In this document: piece by piece, positions 1 through 7,268 of the stretch | Layout of the letters: each line of letters begins with the position of its first letter | Numbering within the stretch: the stretch's first letter is position 1 | Origin: Lentzea waywayandensis | Lineage (GTDB): Bacteria > Actinomycetota > Actinomycetes > Mycobacteriales > Pseudonocardiaceae | Assembly: GCF_900115955.1 (NCBI RefSeq) | Contig: NZ_FOYL01000001.1 | Span: 248,001 to 312,000 of the forward strand | Direction of reading: 5' to 3' | Length of the DNA: 64,000 bases | Position numbers and translations under genes: made by a program | Notes under the pieces: generated by a model | What the model was told of the DNA's origin: nothing | The model's database searches: none | What the model saw: only the letters and a program-made list of their open reading frames with translations

Positions 1-158
1 CGGTGGTAGTTGTTGATCAGGTTCTGGTAAGTGCCCGGATTGATGCCCTGCACCGCCGGTTGCTGCTGCTCCACCGCAACCGCCGCGGCCGGCGTCAGGA
101 ACAGCGCCGCCGCCGCGGTCATCGCGAGCGCCAACGCCTTCCGTAACCCGATTCTCAT
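1..158 (-). CDS. N-terminal part of a secreted protein (cut by window edge)
   Basis: Only the first 52 or so codons are inside the window; the gene runs off the left edge. It starts at ATG 158 behind a strong GGAGGA site at 161-166. The N-terminus has two basic residues (MRIGLRK), then an Ala/Leu-rich hydrophobic stretch ending in a TPAAAVAV region, which is a typical Sec signal peptide with a likely cleavage site near residues 25-29. The mature start is Gln-rich (EQQQP). The visible part is too short to assign a family. The call of an exported protein rests on the signal peptide only. Confidence 0.6.
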   Translation of the reverse strand, partial: MRIGLRKALALAMTAAAALFLTPAAAVAVEQQQPAVQGINPGTYQNLINNYH

Positions 159-259
159 CCGTCCTCCAAGAGGCAAGGGCTGTGTGACGGGCACAGCCTT
201 GCCACCGGTGCACGGGCAGTTCGTTGGCAGCGCATGAGCGCGCTGGTCAGGCCGCGTGA

Positions 260-847
260 CTAGAGCAGGTCGTCCCAGAACGCGATGGGCTTGGGACGAC
301 GCCACGGCCGTTGCGGATCGCGGATGTAGAACTCCGCGGCGACGTAGTCGAGGAGGTCGAACCCGTAGTAGATGATGTCGGTCTGGTGCATGGACAGCAC
401 GGGGTTGCCGAACGTGCCACGTCCAGCAGGCAGGCAACGATGCGAGAACACGGGAATCATCCGCGGCACGGTCGCGAGGTGTTCCTTCGCGCACTCGATC
501 GCCTCACCGTCGTCAGACGGTCGCACACCCCAGCTCTCGTGCCAGAAGTCGTTCTCCTCCACGTCGAACAGGACGCCCTCGACCGCCCGGTCGCACCGCC
601 CGCGCAGGGTGCCGAGAGACTCCGAGCGCCAGTTCGGCCAGGAACCTCCGGTCGGCAGCACCTCGGCGAGCAGTGCGCGGTGGTCGTCGGCGAACTCGAA
701 CCCGAGGCCCTCCTCCACCGCCGCGAACTCCGCGTCGGTCAGACCGCGCTTCAACGCGACGCCGTCGCGCACGCCGGGCCTGATCAGGTGCCGTCTGAGG
801 AAGTCCGCCGCGGCCGCACCCAGCGCCGCCCCGTTGTCGAAGTTCAC
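260..847 (-). CDS. SUKH (SMI1/KNR4-like) domain protein
   Basis: A 195-residue protein with no signal peptide or membrane segment. Residues 34-60 (LTDAEFAAVEEGLGFEFADD then HRALL) followed by LPTGGSWPNW are the N-terminal signature of SMI1/KNR4-like proteins. A later block, NPVLSMHQTDIIYYG then FDLLDYVAAEF, fits the same fold. SUKH proteins are often immunity proteins of polymorphic toxins or general interaction modules; no toxin gene lies next to this one, so the partner is unknown. The GTG start at 847 overlaps the HxlR stop as GTGA, so the gene is translationally coupled to that regulator. An alternative longer reading from further upstream would run through the regulator in another frame and is not credible. 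Confidence 0.75.
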   Translation of the reverse strand: MNFDNGAALGAAAADFLRRHLIRPGVRDGVALKRGLTDAEFAAVEEGLGFEFADDHRALLAEVLPTGGSWPNWRSESLGTLRGRCDRAVEGVLFDVEENDFWHESWGVRPSDDGEAIECAKEHLATVPRMIPVFSHRCLPAGRGTFGNPVLSMHQTDIIYYGFDLLDYVAAEFYIRDPQRPWRRPKPIAFWDDLL

Positions 848-1158
848 GACGCGATGATCACACCGGTGCGGGCGGCACGCAGCACGCCCCAGTCGTAGAG
901 CGCCTGAAGAGCGGGTCCCAGACTCCGGCCCTCCTCGGTGAGCGAGTACTCGACGTGCGGAAGCCGCTCGACCCGCGCCACCAGACCCGCGTCCTGCAGC
1001 TCGCGGAGCCGTTGGACGAACATCTTCTCGCTGATGCCGATCACCTTGCGACGCAGTTCGCCGTAGTGGTGCGGGCCTTCCTTGAGGTGGGCGAGGATGA
1101 CCGCGCGCCACTTGCCGCCGATGACGTCGAGGGCCAGTTCGACAGGACAGTGGTACAT
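844..1158 (-). CDS. HxlR-family winged-helix regulator
   Basis: A 104-residue protein that is almost entirely one HxlR winged-helix domain. The N-terminal CPVELALDVIGGKW motif includes the conserved Cys. It is followed by the recognition region (ISEKMFVQRLRELQDAGLV) and the wing (VEYSLTEEGRSL). HxlR proteins are DNA-binding regulators that often respond to electrophiles or quinones, sometimes through the N-terminal Cys. A GGAG site lies just upstream of ATG 1158. The gene is divergent from the truncated hemoglobin at 1221 across about 60 bp, so it may control that gene as well as the coupled SUKH gene; this is inferred from arrangement only. Confidence 0.9.
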   Translation of the reverse strand: MYHCPVELALDVIGGKWRAVILAHLKEGPHHYGELRRKVIGISEKMFVQRLRELQDAGLVARVERLPHVEYSLTEEGRSLGPALQALYDWGVLRAARTGVIIAS

Positions 1159-1220
1159 GGGCGCTCCTCACCAAAAGGTGCGTACTTGCCGGGCTTCTCG
1201 CCTGATGCTGGAGTGGTGCG

Positions 1221-1694
1221 GTGATCAACGAACAGTCAACACCTTCTCTCTACACCTGGGCCGGTGGTTCAGCGGCGTTGCTGAAGCTGACCGAGGCGTT
1301 CTACCGCCGCGTCGCCGACGACGCGGTGCTCGCGCCCGTGTTCGCCGGGATGGATCCCGGCCATGCCCGTTACGTGGCTCTGTGGCTGGGTGAGGTGTTC
1401 GGCGGGCCCGCCGCCTACACCGCCGAGCGGGGCGGCTACGAGTTCATGCTGGCCAAGCACCTCGGGCGGGCCATCACCGAGGAGCAACGCCGGCGCTGGC
1501 TGAACCTGATCATGGACGCGGCGGACGAGGTGGCGCTGCCGGACGACCCCGAGTTCCGGGCCGCCTTCGTGTCCTATCTGGAGTGGGGCACGCGGCTGGC
1601 GGTGCAGAACTCCGCGCCGGACGCCAAGCCGTTTCACGGGGCACCCGTGCCGAAGTGGGGCTGGGGCGAGGCGCCGCCGTACGTCGAGAAGTGA
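1221..1694 (+). CDS. Group II truncated hemoglobin
   Basis: A 157-residue cytoplasmic heme protein of the 2-on-2 globin fold. The order YTWAGG, AFYRRVADDAVLAPVF, GHARYVALWLGEVFGGP and the C-terminal PKWGWGEAPPY is characteristic of group II truncated hemoglobins. The proximal His is expected in the FMLAKHLGRAI helix. Such proteins bind oxygen and may detoxify NO or peroxide. The GTG start at 1221 has a GGAG site at 1210-1213. The gene is divergent from the HxlR regulator. The protein appears complete at its C-terminus, yet a decayed reductase-like fragment continues in the same frame directly after its stop codon. Confidence 0.93.
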   Translation: MINEQSTPSLYTWAGGSAALLKLTEAFYRRVADDAVLAPVFAGMDPGHARYVALWLGEVFGGPAAYTAERGGYEFMLAKHLGRAITEEQRRRWLNLIMDAADEVALPDDPEFRAAFVSYLEWGTRLAVQNSAPDAKPFHGAPVPKWGWGEAPPYVEK

Positions 1695-1883
1695 TTCTTC
1701 GGCCGACGCACCTACGACCTGTTCGCCGGCTCGTGGGGGTCGCTGGCCCCTGATCTGGACGTGGCGCCGAGGCGTTCGCGATCGCCCGCGGTCGCCGAGC
1801 TCGAAGGCCCGGACGTGGCGCTGGCGGGCAACACCGCCGAGATCGCCTACCTGACCCGGCGCCGCGACCAGCTGCTCACGTGA
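1695..1883 (+). pseudogene. Decayed fragment of a RibD/dihydrofolate-reductase-like protein
   Basis: Directly after the globin stop, in the same frame, about 62 open codons begin FFGRRTYDLFAGSW. This resembles the conserved GRRTY block of RibD C-terminal (DHFR-like) reductases. The following residues (VAELEGPDVALAGN) look like a shortened remainder, and the reading closes at a TGA at 1881-1883, inside the 3' end of the convergent STAND gene. There is no start codon or ribosome site of its own. I read it as a remnant left by a deletion. The family assignment rests on one short motif and is weak. Confidence 0.35.
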
Positions 1884-4458
1884 TGCGGCGCAGGACGTCC
1901 GCGACCCGTTGCGCACCAAGGCGATACCCGGACCTCGCGTGCAACGTCCCCGCTTCCTCCGCCCGGCGCCGCGCGTCGTCCACCCGGCCCAGCGCGAGAT
2001 CGACCTCGGCGAGCACGCGCAGGCTCTCCCCCTCGATCAGCCGGTGCCCGGTGCCACGGCTGATCTCCAGCGCCTCCTGCGCCGACGCGCGGGCGGAGTC
2101 GTGCTCCTCGTGCCGCAAGTGCAGTGCCGCCAACGAGATCAGGGCGTCACATCGTCCGCGCTGATGGGACGTGGCCACCGCCAGATCCAGCGCGGTGCGC
2201 AGTTCGGTCCGCGCGGCGTCGTCGTAGCCGAGCAGGAGGTGGGTGCTGCCGAGCACGTGCCACGCGCTGATCTGCGTGCGCCGCATGCCCAGGCGCGTCG
2301 CGATCTCCAGCGCCTCCCGTGCCGTGTCGAGGGCGAGGTCGTACTTCTCCAGGTCGCGGTAGGCGCCGGAGAGGTTCGCGAGGTTGCCGGCTTCCTCCGC
2401 CGGTTCGGCGAACTCGCGGCACAACGCCAGACCGGCCTCGTAGTGCTCGATCGCCCGCTCCAGCCGGCCGAGTGCCTGGCAGGAACGGCCCGCGTGCGTC
2501 TCGCCGAGCAGCACGCCGTAACGGACTCCCTTGTCCCGCGAGACGGCGATCGTCTCGGTGTGCAGTTCGTAGGCGCTGTCCAGCTCGCCCAGTTCCCAGT
2601 ACGCGTCGCCGAGGACCAGGGCGCCGTCGGTCGGCCGGCCGTCCTGCCGCCACAGCTCGCGCGCCCGCCGGTAGTAGTCGGCGCAGTCGCGCGGCCGTCC
2701 CATCGAGATCGACGTCCTGCCCAACGCGCAGAGCACGACGCGGTAGAACTCCTTGTGCCCCAGCTCTTCGGCAGCGGTGAGGGCTTTGCCCAGGAAGATC
2801 AGCGACTGTTCGTAGTCGCAGCCGCACCACTGCGCGTCGCCGATGATCCGCAGCGCGTGCGCCTCGGCGAGGAGGTCGCCGCTGCGCCGGGCGGCCTCCA
2901 GGACCGCCGTGCCGGTGCCGAGCCAGACCACCTCCATGCGGTGACGCTCGAACTGCGGGTGCAGCGCGATCAGCAGTTGCACCGCGAGCCGGGTGTGGCC
3001 TGCTTTCGCGGCGGCGTGCGTGGTGGCGACGAGGTTCTCGGTCTCCACGTCGATCCACGTGTTCGCGATGATGTCGTCGATGAACGTGGTGTGGCGGTAG
3101 TCCTCGGCCAGCACGTGCCGGTACGTGCGCGGGTCGACCCGTTCACCGGCGTTCAGCAACGTCAGCGCGAAGTGGCCCCAGAGGCGTTCGGTCGCGGCTT
3201 CTCGTTCGGTGTCGACGAGGTGGGCGGCGTGCAGGCGCAGCAGGTCGTGGAACGTGTACCGGCCTGGCCGGTGTTCGTCGACCAGGTGTGCGGCGGTGAG
3301 CAGGCGCAGGCAGCGCTCGGTCTCGGCCGGGTCCAGCGCGGTCAGCGCCGCGATGGCGTCCGCGGTCAGGTCGCGGCCCGGCATGTGGCCCATCAGCCGG
3401 AACACGCGGCGCGCGGCGGGTTCGAGCGCCTGGTACGACAGGTCGAACGCCGCGCCGACCGCGGTGTCGGGGTCGCCGGGCGCCGCCAGCGAGGCGAGCC
3501 GGTCGCCGGAGCGCAACGCGGCCACGTACCCGCCGATCGTCCGGCCGCCGAGCAGGTGGGCGGCGGCGATGCGCAACGCCAGGGGCAACCCCGCGCACAA
3601 CCCCACCAGGTCCGTGACGGCGTCGGGCTCGGCCGCGATCCGTTGCTCCCCCAGCACGTGGACGAGCAGGGACCGCGCCGCGTCCGGGCTGAGCTGCTCC
3701 AGCTGGATCCGCCGCGCCCCGTCGCGCGCGACCAGGCCGTCGAGGCGGTACCTGCTGGTGACGAGGACCAGACAGCCCGGCGAACCCGGCAGCAGCGGCC
3801 GGACCTGGCGGGCGTCGACCGCGTCGTCCAGCACGACCAGCACGCGCCGGTCGGCGAGCAGCGTCCGGTAGGTGGCGGCGGCGGTCTCGGCATCGGCGGG
3901 GACCTTGGCTCGTTCCAGCCCGAGGCCGACCAGCAGGTGGGTCAGCGCTTCGAGCGGCGTCACCGGGGCGCCGCCGCCGTGCCCGCGCAGGTTCAGGAAC
4001 AGCTGTCCGTCCGGGAACCGCGACCGCGCGCGATGGGCCCAGTGGACGGCCAGCGTCGTCTTGCCGATGCCGGCCATACCCGCGATCGCGGACACGACCA
4101 CGGCGTTCGACTCGTGCGCGAGCAACGCGTCCATGGTGAGCAGAACGCCCTCACGGCCCGTGAAGCCCTGCACGCTCGCGGGCAACTGCGCGGCCACGAC
4201 CTGGCCGGACGGTTCGAGATCGGCACGAGGCACGGACGGGCGCGACGCGGCGGTGACCAGGCCCGACTGCTGCTCCGGGTTCAGGCGCAACGCTCTGGCC
4301 AGCCGCGTGACGGTCTCGCGGTGGGGGTACCGGCGGGCTCCGCGTTCGAGCGCGCCGATGGCCTGAGCACTGATTCCGGCCTGTTCGGCGAGCGCTTCCT
4401 GGGTCAGCGCCGCGGCCAGCCGGTGGTGACGCAGCAACGCGCCGAAAGACCCGTCCAC
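1876..4458 (-). CDS. XRE-HTH / NB-ARC (STAND) / TPR regulator
   Basis: An 860-residue signal-transduction ATPase. Residues 6-62 form an XRE-type helix-turn-helix (LTQEALAEQAGISAQAIG). Residues 98-360 form an NB-ARC domain with Walker A GMAGIGKTT at 127-135 and Walker B VLVVLDD at about 205-211, followed by the LPGSPGCLVLVTSR block. The C-terminal half (about 480-850) is a run of TPR units with alternating Ala/Leu-rich helices. In actinomycetes this architecture occurs in AfsR-like and Apaf-1-like regulators, which use nucleotide-dependent oligomerisation to control DNA binding; the ligand is unknown. The gene stands alone between the globin and the YiaA-like gene and overlaps the upstream pseudogene at its 3' end. 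Confidence 0.92.
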   Translation of the reverse strand: MDGSFGALLRHHRLAAALTQEALAEQAGISAQAIGALERGARRYPHRETVTRLARALRLNPEQQSGLVTAASRPSVPRADLEPSGQVVAAQLPASVQGFTGREGVLLTMDALLAHESNAVVVSAIAGMAGIGKTTLAVHWAHRARSRFPDGQLFLNLRGHGGGAPVTPLEALTHLLVGLGLERAKVPADAETAAATYRTLLADRRVLVVLDDAVDARQVRPLLPGSPGCLVLVTSRYRLDGLVARDGARRIQLEQLSPDAARSLLVHVLGEQRIAAEPDAVTDLVGLCAGLPLALRIAAAHLLGGRTIGGYVAALRSGDRLASLAAPGDPDTAVGAAFDLSYQALEPAARRVFRLMGHMPGRDLTADAIAALTALDPAETERCLRLLTAAHLVDEHRPGRYTFHDLLRLHAAHLVDTEREAATERLWGHFALTLLNAGERVDPRTYRHVLAEDYRHTTFIDDIIANTWIDVETENLVATTHAAAKAGHTRLAVQLLIALHPQFERHRMEVVWLGTGTAVLEAARRSGDLLAEAHALRIIGDAQWCGCDYEQSLIFLGKALTAAEELGHKEFYRVVLCALGRTSISMGRPRDCADYYRRARELWRQDGRPTDGALVLGDAYWELGELDSAYELHTETIAVSRDKGVRYGVLLGETHAGRSCQALGRLERAIEHYEAGLALCREFAEPAEEAGNLANLSGAYRDLEKYDLALDTAREALEIATRLGMRRTQISAWHVLGSTHLLLGYDDAARTELRTALDLAVATSHQRGRCDALISLAALHLRHEEHDSARASAQEALEISRGTGHRLIEGESLRVLAEVDLALGRVDDARRRAEEAGTLHARSGYRLGAQRVADVLRRIT

Positions 4459-4592
4459 ACAGCCCTCCCCTACACCGACTGTATCGGTGGGTTGTGCGGG
4501 TTGTCGCTGTTGCCACCGCCGTTCGGGCTAAAGAATGGGTGTCAGTTCAGGTGGCCGGTACGGGTTCGGGGGGACCGGTCACCCTCGCAGAG

Positions 4593-4625
4593 GACCGGTT
4601 GCCGCGACGGGGGCGGCAACCGGTC
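4593..4625 (-). terminator. Hairpin terminator of the YiaA-like gene
   Basis: A perfect 13-bp inverted repeat (GACCGGTTGCCGC / GCGGCAACCGGTC) with a 7-nt loop begins 9 bases after the stop codon of the minus-strand YiaA-like gene. No U-run follows on the minus strand, which is common for actinobacterial terminators. It also lies between two divergent-facing minus genes, so it probably insulates the STAND gene downstream. Confidence 0.7.
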
Positions 4626-4633
4626 TTCGTTTC

Positions 4634-4930
4634 TCACGGCACGTCGAGCTTGAAGGGGTCGTGCTCGGTCAGCAGCTTGTCGAGCCGGGCTCTGTCCACT
4701 CTGCTGGTGATGTAGGTGTCCTCCTGCCGATCCCTGAGGACCTTGGCCAGGGTGAACGCCGAGGTGACCGTGTAGAGCATCGCGATCCCCAGGAACGCGC
4801 GGACCCATCCGCCGACGGGCAGGAACACGACTCCGATGCCGACTGCGGTCAGCGAGAGCCCGAACGAGAGGACCGCCTGCACGTAGAAGGCAGCGGTCGT
4901 CGGGGTGTGCGAGGGCGCGGAAGACGTCAT
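4634..4930 (-). CDS. YiaA/YiaB-family two-helix membrane protein
   Basis: A 98-residue protein with two transmembrane helices, about residues 16-38 (FYVQAVLSFGLSLTAVGIGV) and 46-66, then a charged cytoplasmic tail (KVLRDRQEDTY). The order matches the YiaA/YiaB two-helix family, small inner-membrane proteins of unknown function. I chose ATG 4930, with an AGGA about 10 bases upstream. A longer reading from a TTG at 4981 has no better ribosome site. A strong hairpin follows the stop codon, so the gene seems to be a single-gene transcript. Confidence 0.8.
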   Translation of the reverse strand: MTSSAPSHTPTTAAFYVQAVLSFGLSLTAVGIGVVFLPVGGWVRAFLGIAMLYTVTSAFTLAKVLRDRQEDTYITSRVDRARLDKLLTEHDPFKLDVP

Positions 4931-5198
4931 GTTCCGAGATTCCTGCGTCACACCCGGACTGTCATGAGTACGGCTACTCAAGTCGAGATCATCCGCATGG
5001 ATGTGCGTGCTTTTGCCCTAACGAAAGCTGCTCCTTTTGCGAATCGCCGGAGAAATGACCTTCGTCACCGATTAGTTTTGCGAACAAAGCGGTGAGCCCT
5101 CACAGCGAAGTTGCCACCGCTAGGGCCTTCTGACCTGTGTTCGCCCGGACCGCCACGGTCGGAAACCTCTTTTATTGCATCAGTTTCGTATGCGTGGA

Positions 5199-5227
5199 TT
5201 GTTCGTGTTGAGACATCTCGATAGGGT
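5199..5227 (+). promoter_or_regulatory. Candidate promoter of the ECF sigma gene, in a 338-bp noncoding gap
   Basis: TTGTTC at 5199-5204 and TAGGGT at 5222-5227 are separated by exactly 17 bases, a good housekeeping-type -35/-10 pair 42 bases upstream of the sigma-factor start. The surrounding gap (4931-5268) is clearly more AT-rich than its neighbours and has no credible gene. I see no other strong structure in it. Confidence 0.45.
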
Positions 5228-5268
5228 CCGCGTATCAGCACAGGGCATCACGTTAAGGGCGGCTTTCT

Positions 5269-6747
5269 TTGATCGGGCAGCGTGGACGACCGCCGTCGGA
5301 TGCCGACCTCATCGATGCAGTCAGAGATGGCAGGGTCGAGGAGTACGGCAAGCTCTACGAACGTCACGTGCGCTCGGCGAACATCCTTGCGATGCAACTG
5401 TCCTCGTCGTCCTCGGATGCCGATGACCTTGTGGCGGAAGCGTTCGCGAAGGTTCTCGCCGCACTGCGCGGCGGTGGCGGCCCCGGCGCCTCGTTCCGGC
5501 CGTACCTGCTGACGGCCGTGCGGCACGCGGCGTATGACCGCACCCGCAAGGAAAAGCGGGTCGAACTGGCCGGTGACATCGAAGAGGTTCCCGGCGCCAC
5601 CAAGGCGACCAGCGTGCCGTTCCGCGACAAGGCGGTCGAGGATCTCGATCAGGCCATGGCGGCGACGGCGTTCGCGACGCTGCCCGAGCGGTGGCAGACA
5701 GTCCTGTGGCACACGGCGATCGAGGGTCAGTCGCCCGGCGAGATCGCGCCGTTGCTCGGCTTGACCGCCAACGGCGTGTCCGCGATGGCGTTCCGTGCGC
5801 GCGAAGGCCTGCGCAAGGCGTTCCTGCAGGCGCACGTCAACCAGGAGCCCGCGGAGAAGTGCCGGGCCACGGTGACGAAGCTCGGCGCCTGGACGCGCGG
5901 CGGGCTCAAGGGCCGCGACGCCGTCCACCTCGACGAGCACATGGACAACTGCGCGGAATGCCGCAAGCTCGCGAGAGAACTGTCCGACGTCAACGGCGCG
6001 TTGCGCGGTCTGATCGCCCCCATCGTGCTCGGCACGGGCACCACCGGGTACCTCGCCGCCGCCGCGACGGCGACCAAGGGCGCCGTGGTGACCCTGAGCG
6101 CCTCCACGTGGCTGGGTGTCGCCGCCTCGGCCGCGGCGGTCGTCGTGGTCAGCGCCAGCGGCGTCGTCACCTCCGACAATCCCGGCACCACGATCGGTGC
6201 CGCCCCGACGACCAGCACGAGCGCCTCGGCGGGAGTCACGCAGTCCGATCAACCCGGCTCCACGCAGAGCGCGGGCAGCACCCCGACGAAGGGCTCGTCC
6301 GCCGGTTCCGTGCCAGGCACCGCGACGAGTGGAGCCGGCGAACCGGTGGAGCCCGTGGGTGAGAACACGGTCACCCCCTCGGCGGCCAACCTGTCGGCGT
6401 CCGCGCCCGGCGGCGTCTCCATGACCACCGACGGCCCGCCGAACGAGATGAACATCAGCATCACCAACAAGGGCGACTCCCCGACGACGTTGCCAACGTT
6501 GACGTTGACCATGCCGGACAAGGTCAAGACGGTCGGGCCGGGCAAGACCTCGGTGGGGCTGGTCGGGTGCCCGGCCGGCAAGGGCACCGTGACGTGCGAG
6601 GGCGGGCAGACGCTGGCTCCCGGCGAGACGATCACGTTCCGCGCCCGGCTGCAGGCAGGCCCGAAGGCCGGGGACGGGGTCATCATCGGGGTGGCGGGAC
6701 CGGTGCAGGTGAGCATTCCCGTCACGATCGCCCAGACCCAGGGCTGA
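5269..6747 (+). CDS. ECF sigma factor fused to a zinc-binding anti-sigma-like, membrane-anchored tail
   Basis: A 492-residue protein with several modules. Residues 22-95 are sigma region 2 (DADDLVAEAFAKVLAAL, then the YLLTAVRHAAYD block). Residues 125-185 are sigma region 4 with its helix-turn-helix. Residues 215-240 hold a zinc-finger motif H224-x3-C228-x2-C231, as in anti-sigma ZAS domains. Two hydrophobic segments at about 246-268 and 275-300 suggest membrane insertion. A Ser/Thr/Gly-rich linker then leads to a beta-rich domain (about 375-490) with two Cys, expected outside the cell. ECF groups with such C-terminal extensions are known in actinobacteria, where the tail restrains the sigma domain in cis. 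The start is TTG 5269, preceded by AAGGGCGG, and no separate anti-sigma gene is adjacent. Confidence 0.88.
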   Translation: MIGQRGRPPSDADLIDAVRDGRVEEYGKLYERHVRSANILAMQLSSSSSDADDLVAEAFAKVLAALRGGGGPGASFRPYLLTAVRHAAYDRTRKEKRVELAGDIEEVPGATKATSVPFRDKAVEDLDQAMAATAFATLPERWQTVLWHTAIEGQSPGEIAPLLGLTANGVSAMAFRAREGLRKAFLQAHVNQEPAEKCRATVTKLGAWTRGGLKGRDAVHLDEHMDNCAECRKLARELSDVNGALRGLIAPIVLGTGTTGYLAAAATATKGAVVTLSASTWLGVAASAAAVVVVSASGVVTSDNPGTTIGAAPTTSTSASAGVTQSDQPGSTQSAGSTPTKGSSAGSVPGTATSGAGEPVEPVGENTVTPSAANLSASAPGGVSMTTDGPPNEMNISITNKGDSPTTLPTLTLTMPDKVKTVGPGKTSVGLVGCPAGKGTVTCEGGQTLAPGETITFRARLQAGPKAGDGVIIGVAGPVQVSIPVTIAQTQG

Positions 6748-6794
6748 GTCCACTTCGGACGGCGCGATCGGCGTGAGCACCGCACCATGAACGG

Positions 6795-7268
6795 GTGGAG
6801 GAGCTCACAGCGGCGTTGGAGGAGCTGGAAGCGCCGTTCCGCACGCTCGTCGACGACTCGCAGTGGGCGCACGCGAGCGTCGAGGGTCTGGTGCTCGACG
6901 TCGGCGGGTGGTGGTCCGCCGACGACCGGACCCGCCTGCAGCCCCAGGTGACGTTCAGCGACGCCTTCAGCGAGGCGGGCCGTCACCACGGTGGGGTGTA
7001 CGTCGAGGGGTACCTCTGGGCGGACGGCCAGGCGGTCGCGGCCGCGTGGTGCGGGCTGGGGAACGCGGTCGTCTACGGGCCACGGGCGGAGGCCTATCTG
7101 GGAGTGGGGCTGTCCTCCCACTTCTGCCGCAGGATCCAGTTGCGCAACGGCACAGCCGCGGTGCTCATGAGCAAGCACCACAGGCTGTTGCCGTTGCTGC
7201 GGGACGGGCTGCCGCGTGGCGCGGTGCTGCCCGGCGGGAGGCCGGGTCCCCGCTCAGTCGGTGCCTAG
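6795..7268 (+). CDS. Hypothetical protein, 157 residues
   Basis: I do not recognise a family. The N-terminal 30 residues are acidic and helical (EELTAALEELEAP); a middle block with Trp and Gly (LDVGGWWSADD, GGVYVEGYLWADGQ) looks like a beta-rich fold; the C-terminus ends in a Pro/Gly-rich tail. No signal peptide or membrane segment is visible. It starts at GTG 6795, 47 bases after the sigma-factor stop, with only a weak ribosome site, so it may be read with the sigma gene. Its 3' end overlaps the convergent SARP gene by 15 bases. Codon use is like its neighbours, which supports a real gene. Confidence 0.6.
   Translation: MEELTAALEELEAPFRTLVDDSQWAHASVEGLVLDVGGWWSADDRTRLQPQVTFSDAFSEAGRHHGGVYVEGYLWADGQAVAAAWCGLGNAVVYGPRAEAYLGVGLSSHFCRRIQLRNGTAAVLMSKHHRLLPLLRDGLPRGAVLPGGRPGPRSVGA

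Noticed and set aside
1909-4653. A 914-codon open frame opposite the XRE-STAND gene
   Set aside because: It is a GC-skew shadow: Arg/Gly/Val-rich, no domain motif, no ribosome site, while the minus strand has a complete HTH/NB-ARC/TPR protein. Similar long shadows opposite the SARP, WGR and GH97 genes were rejected for the same reason.
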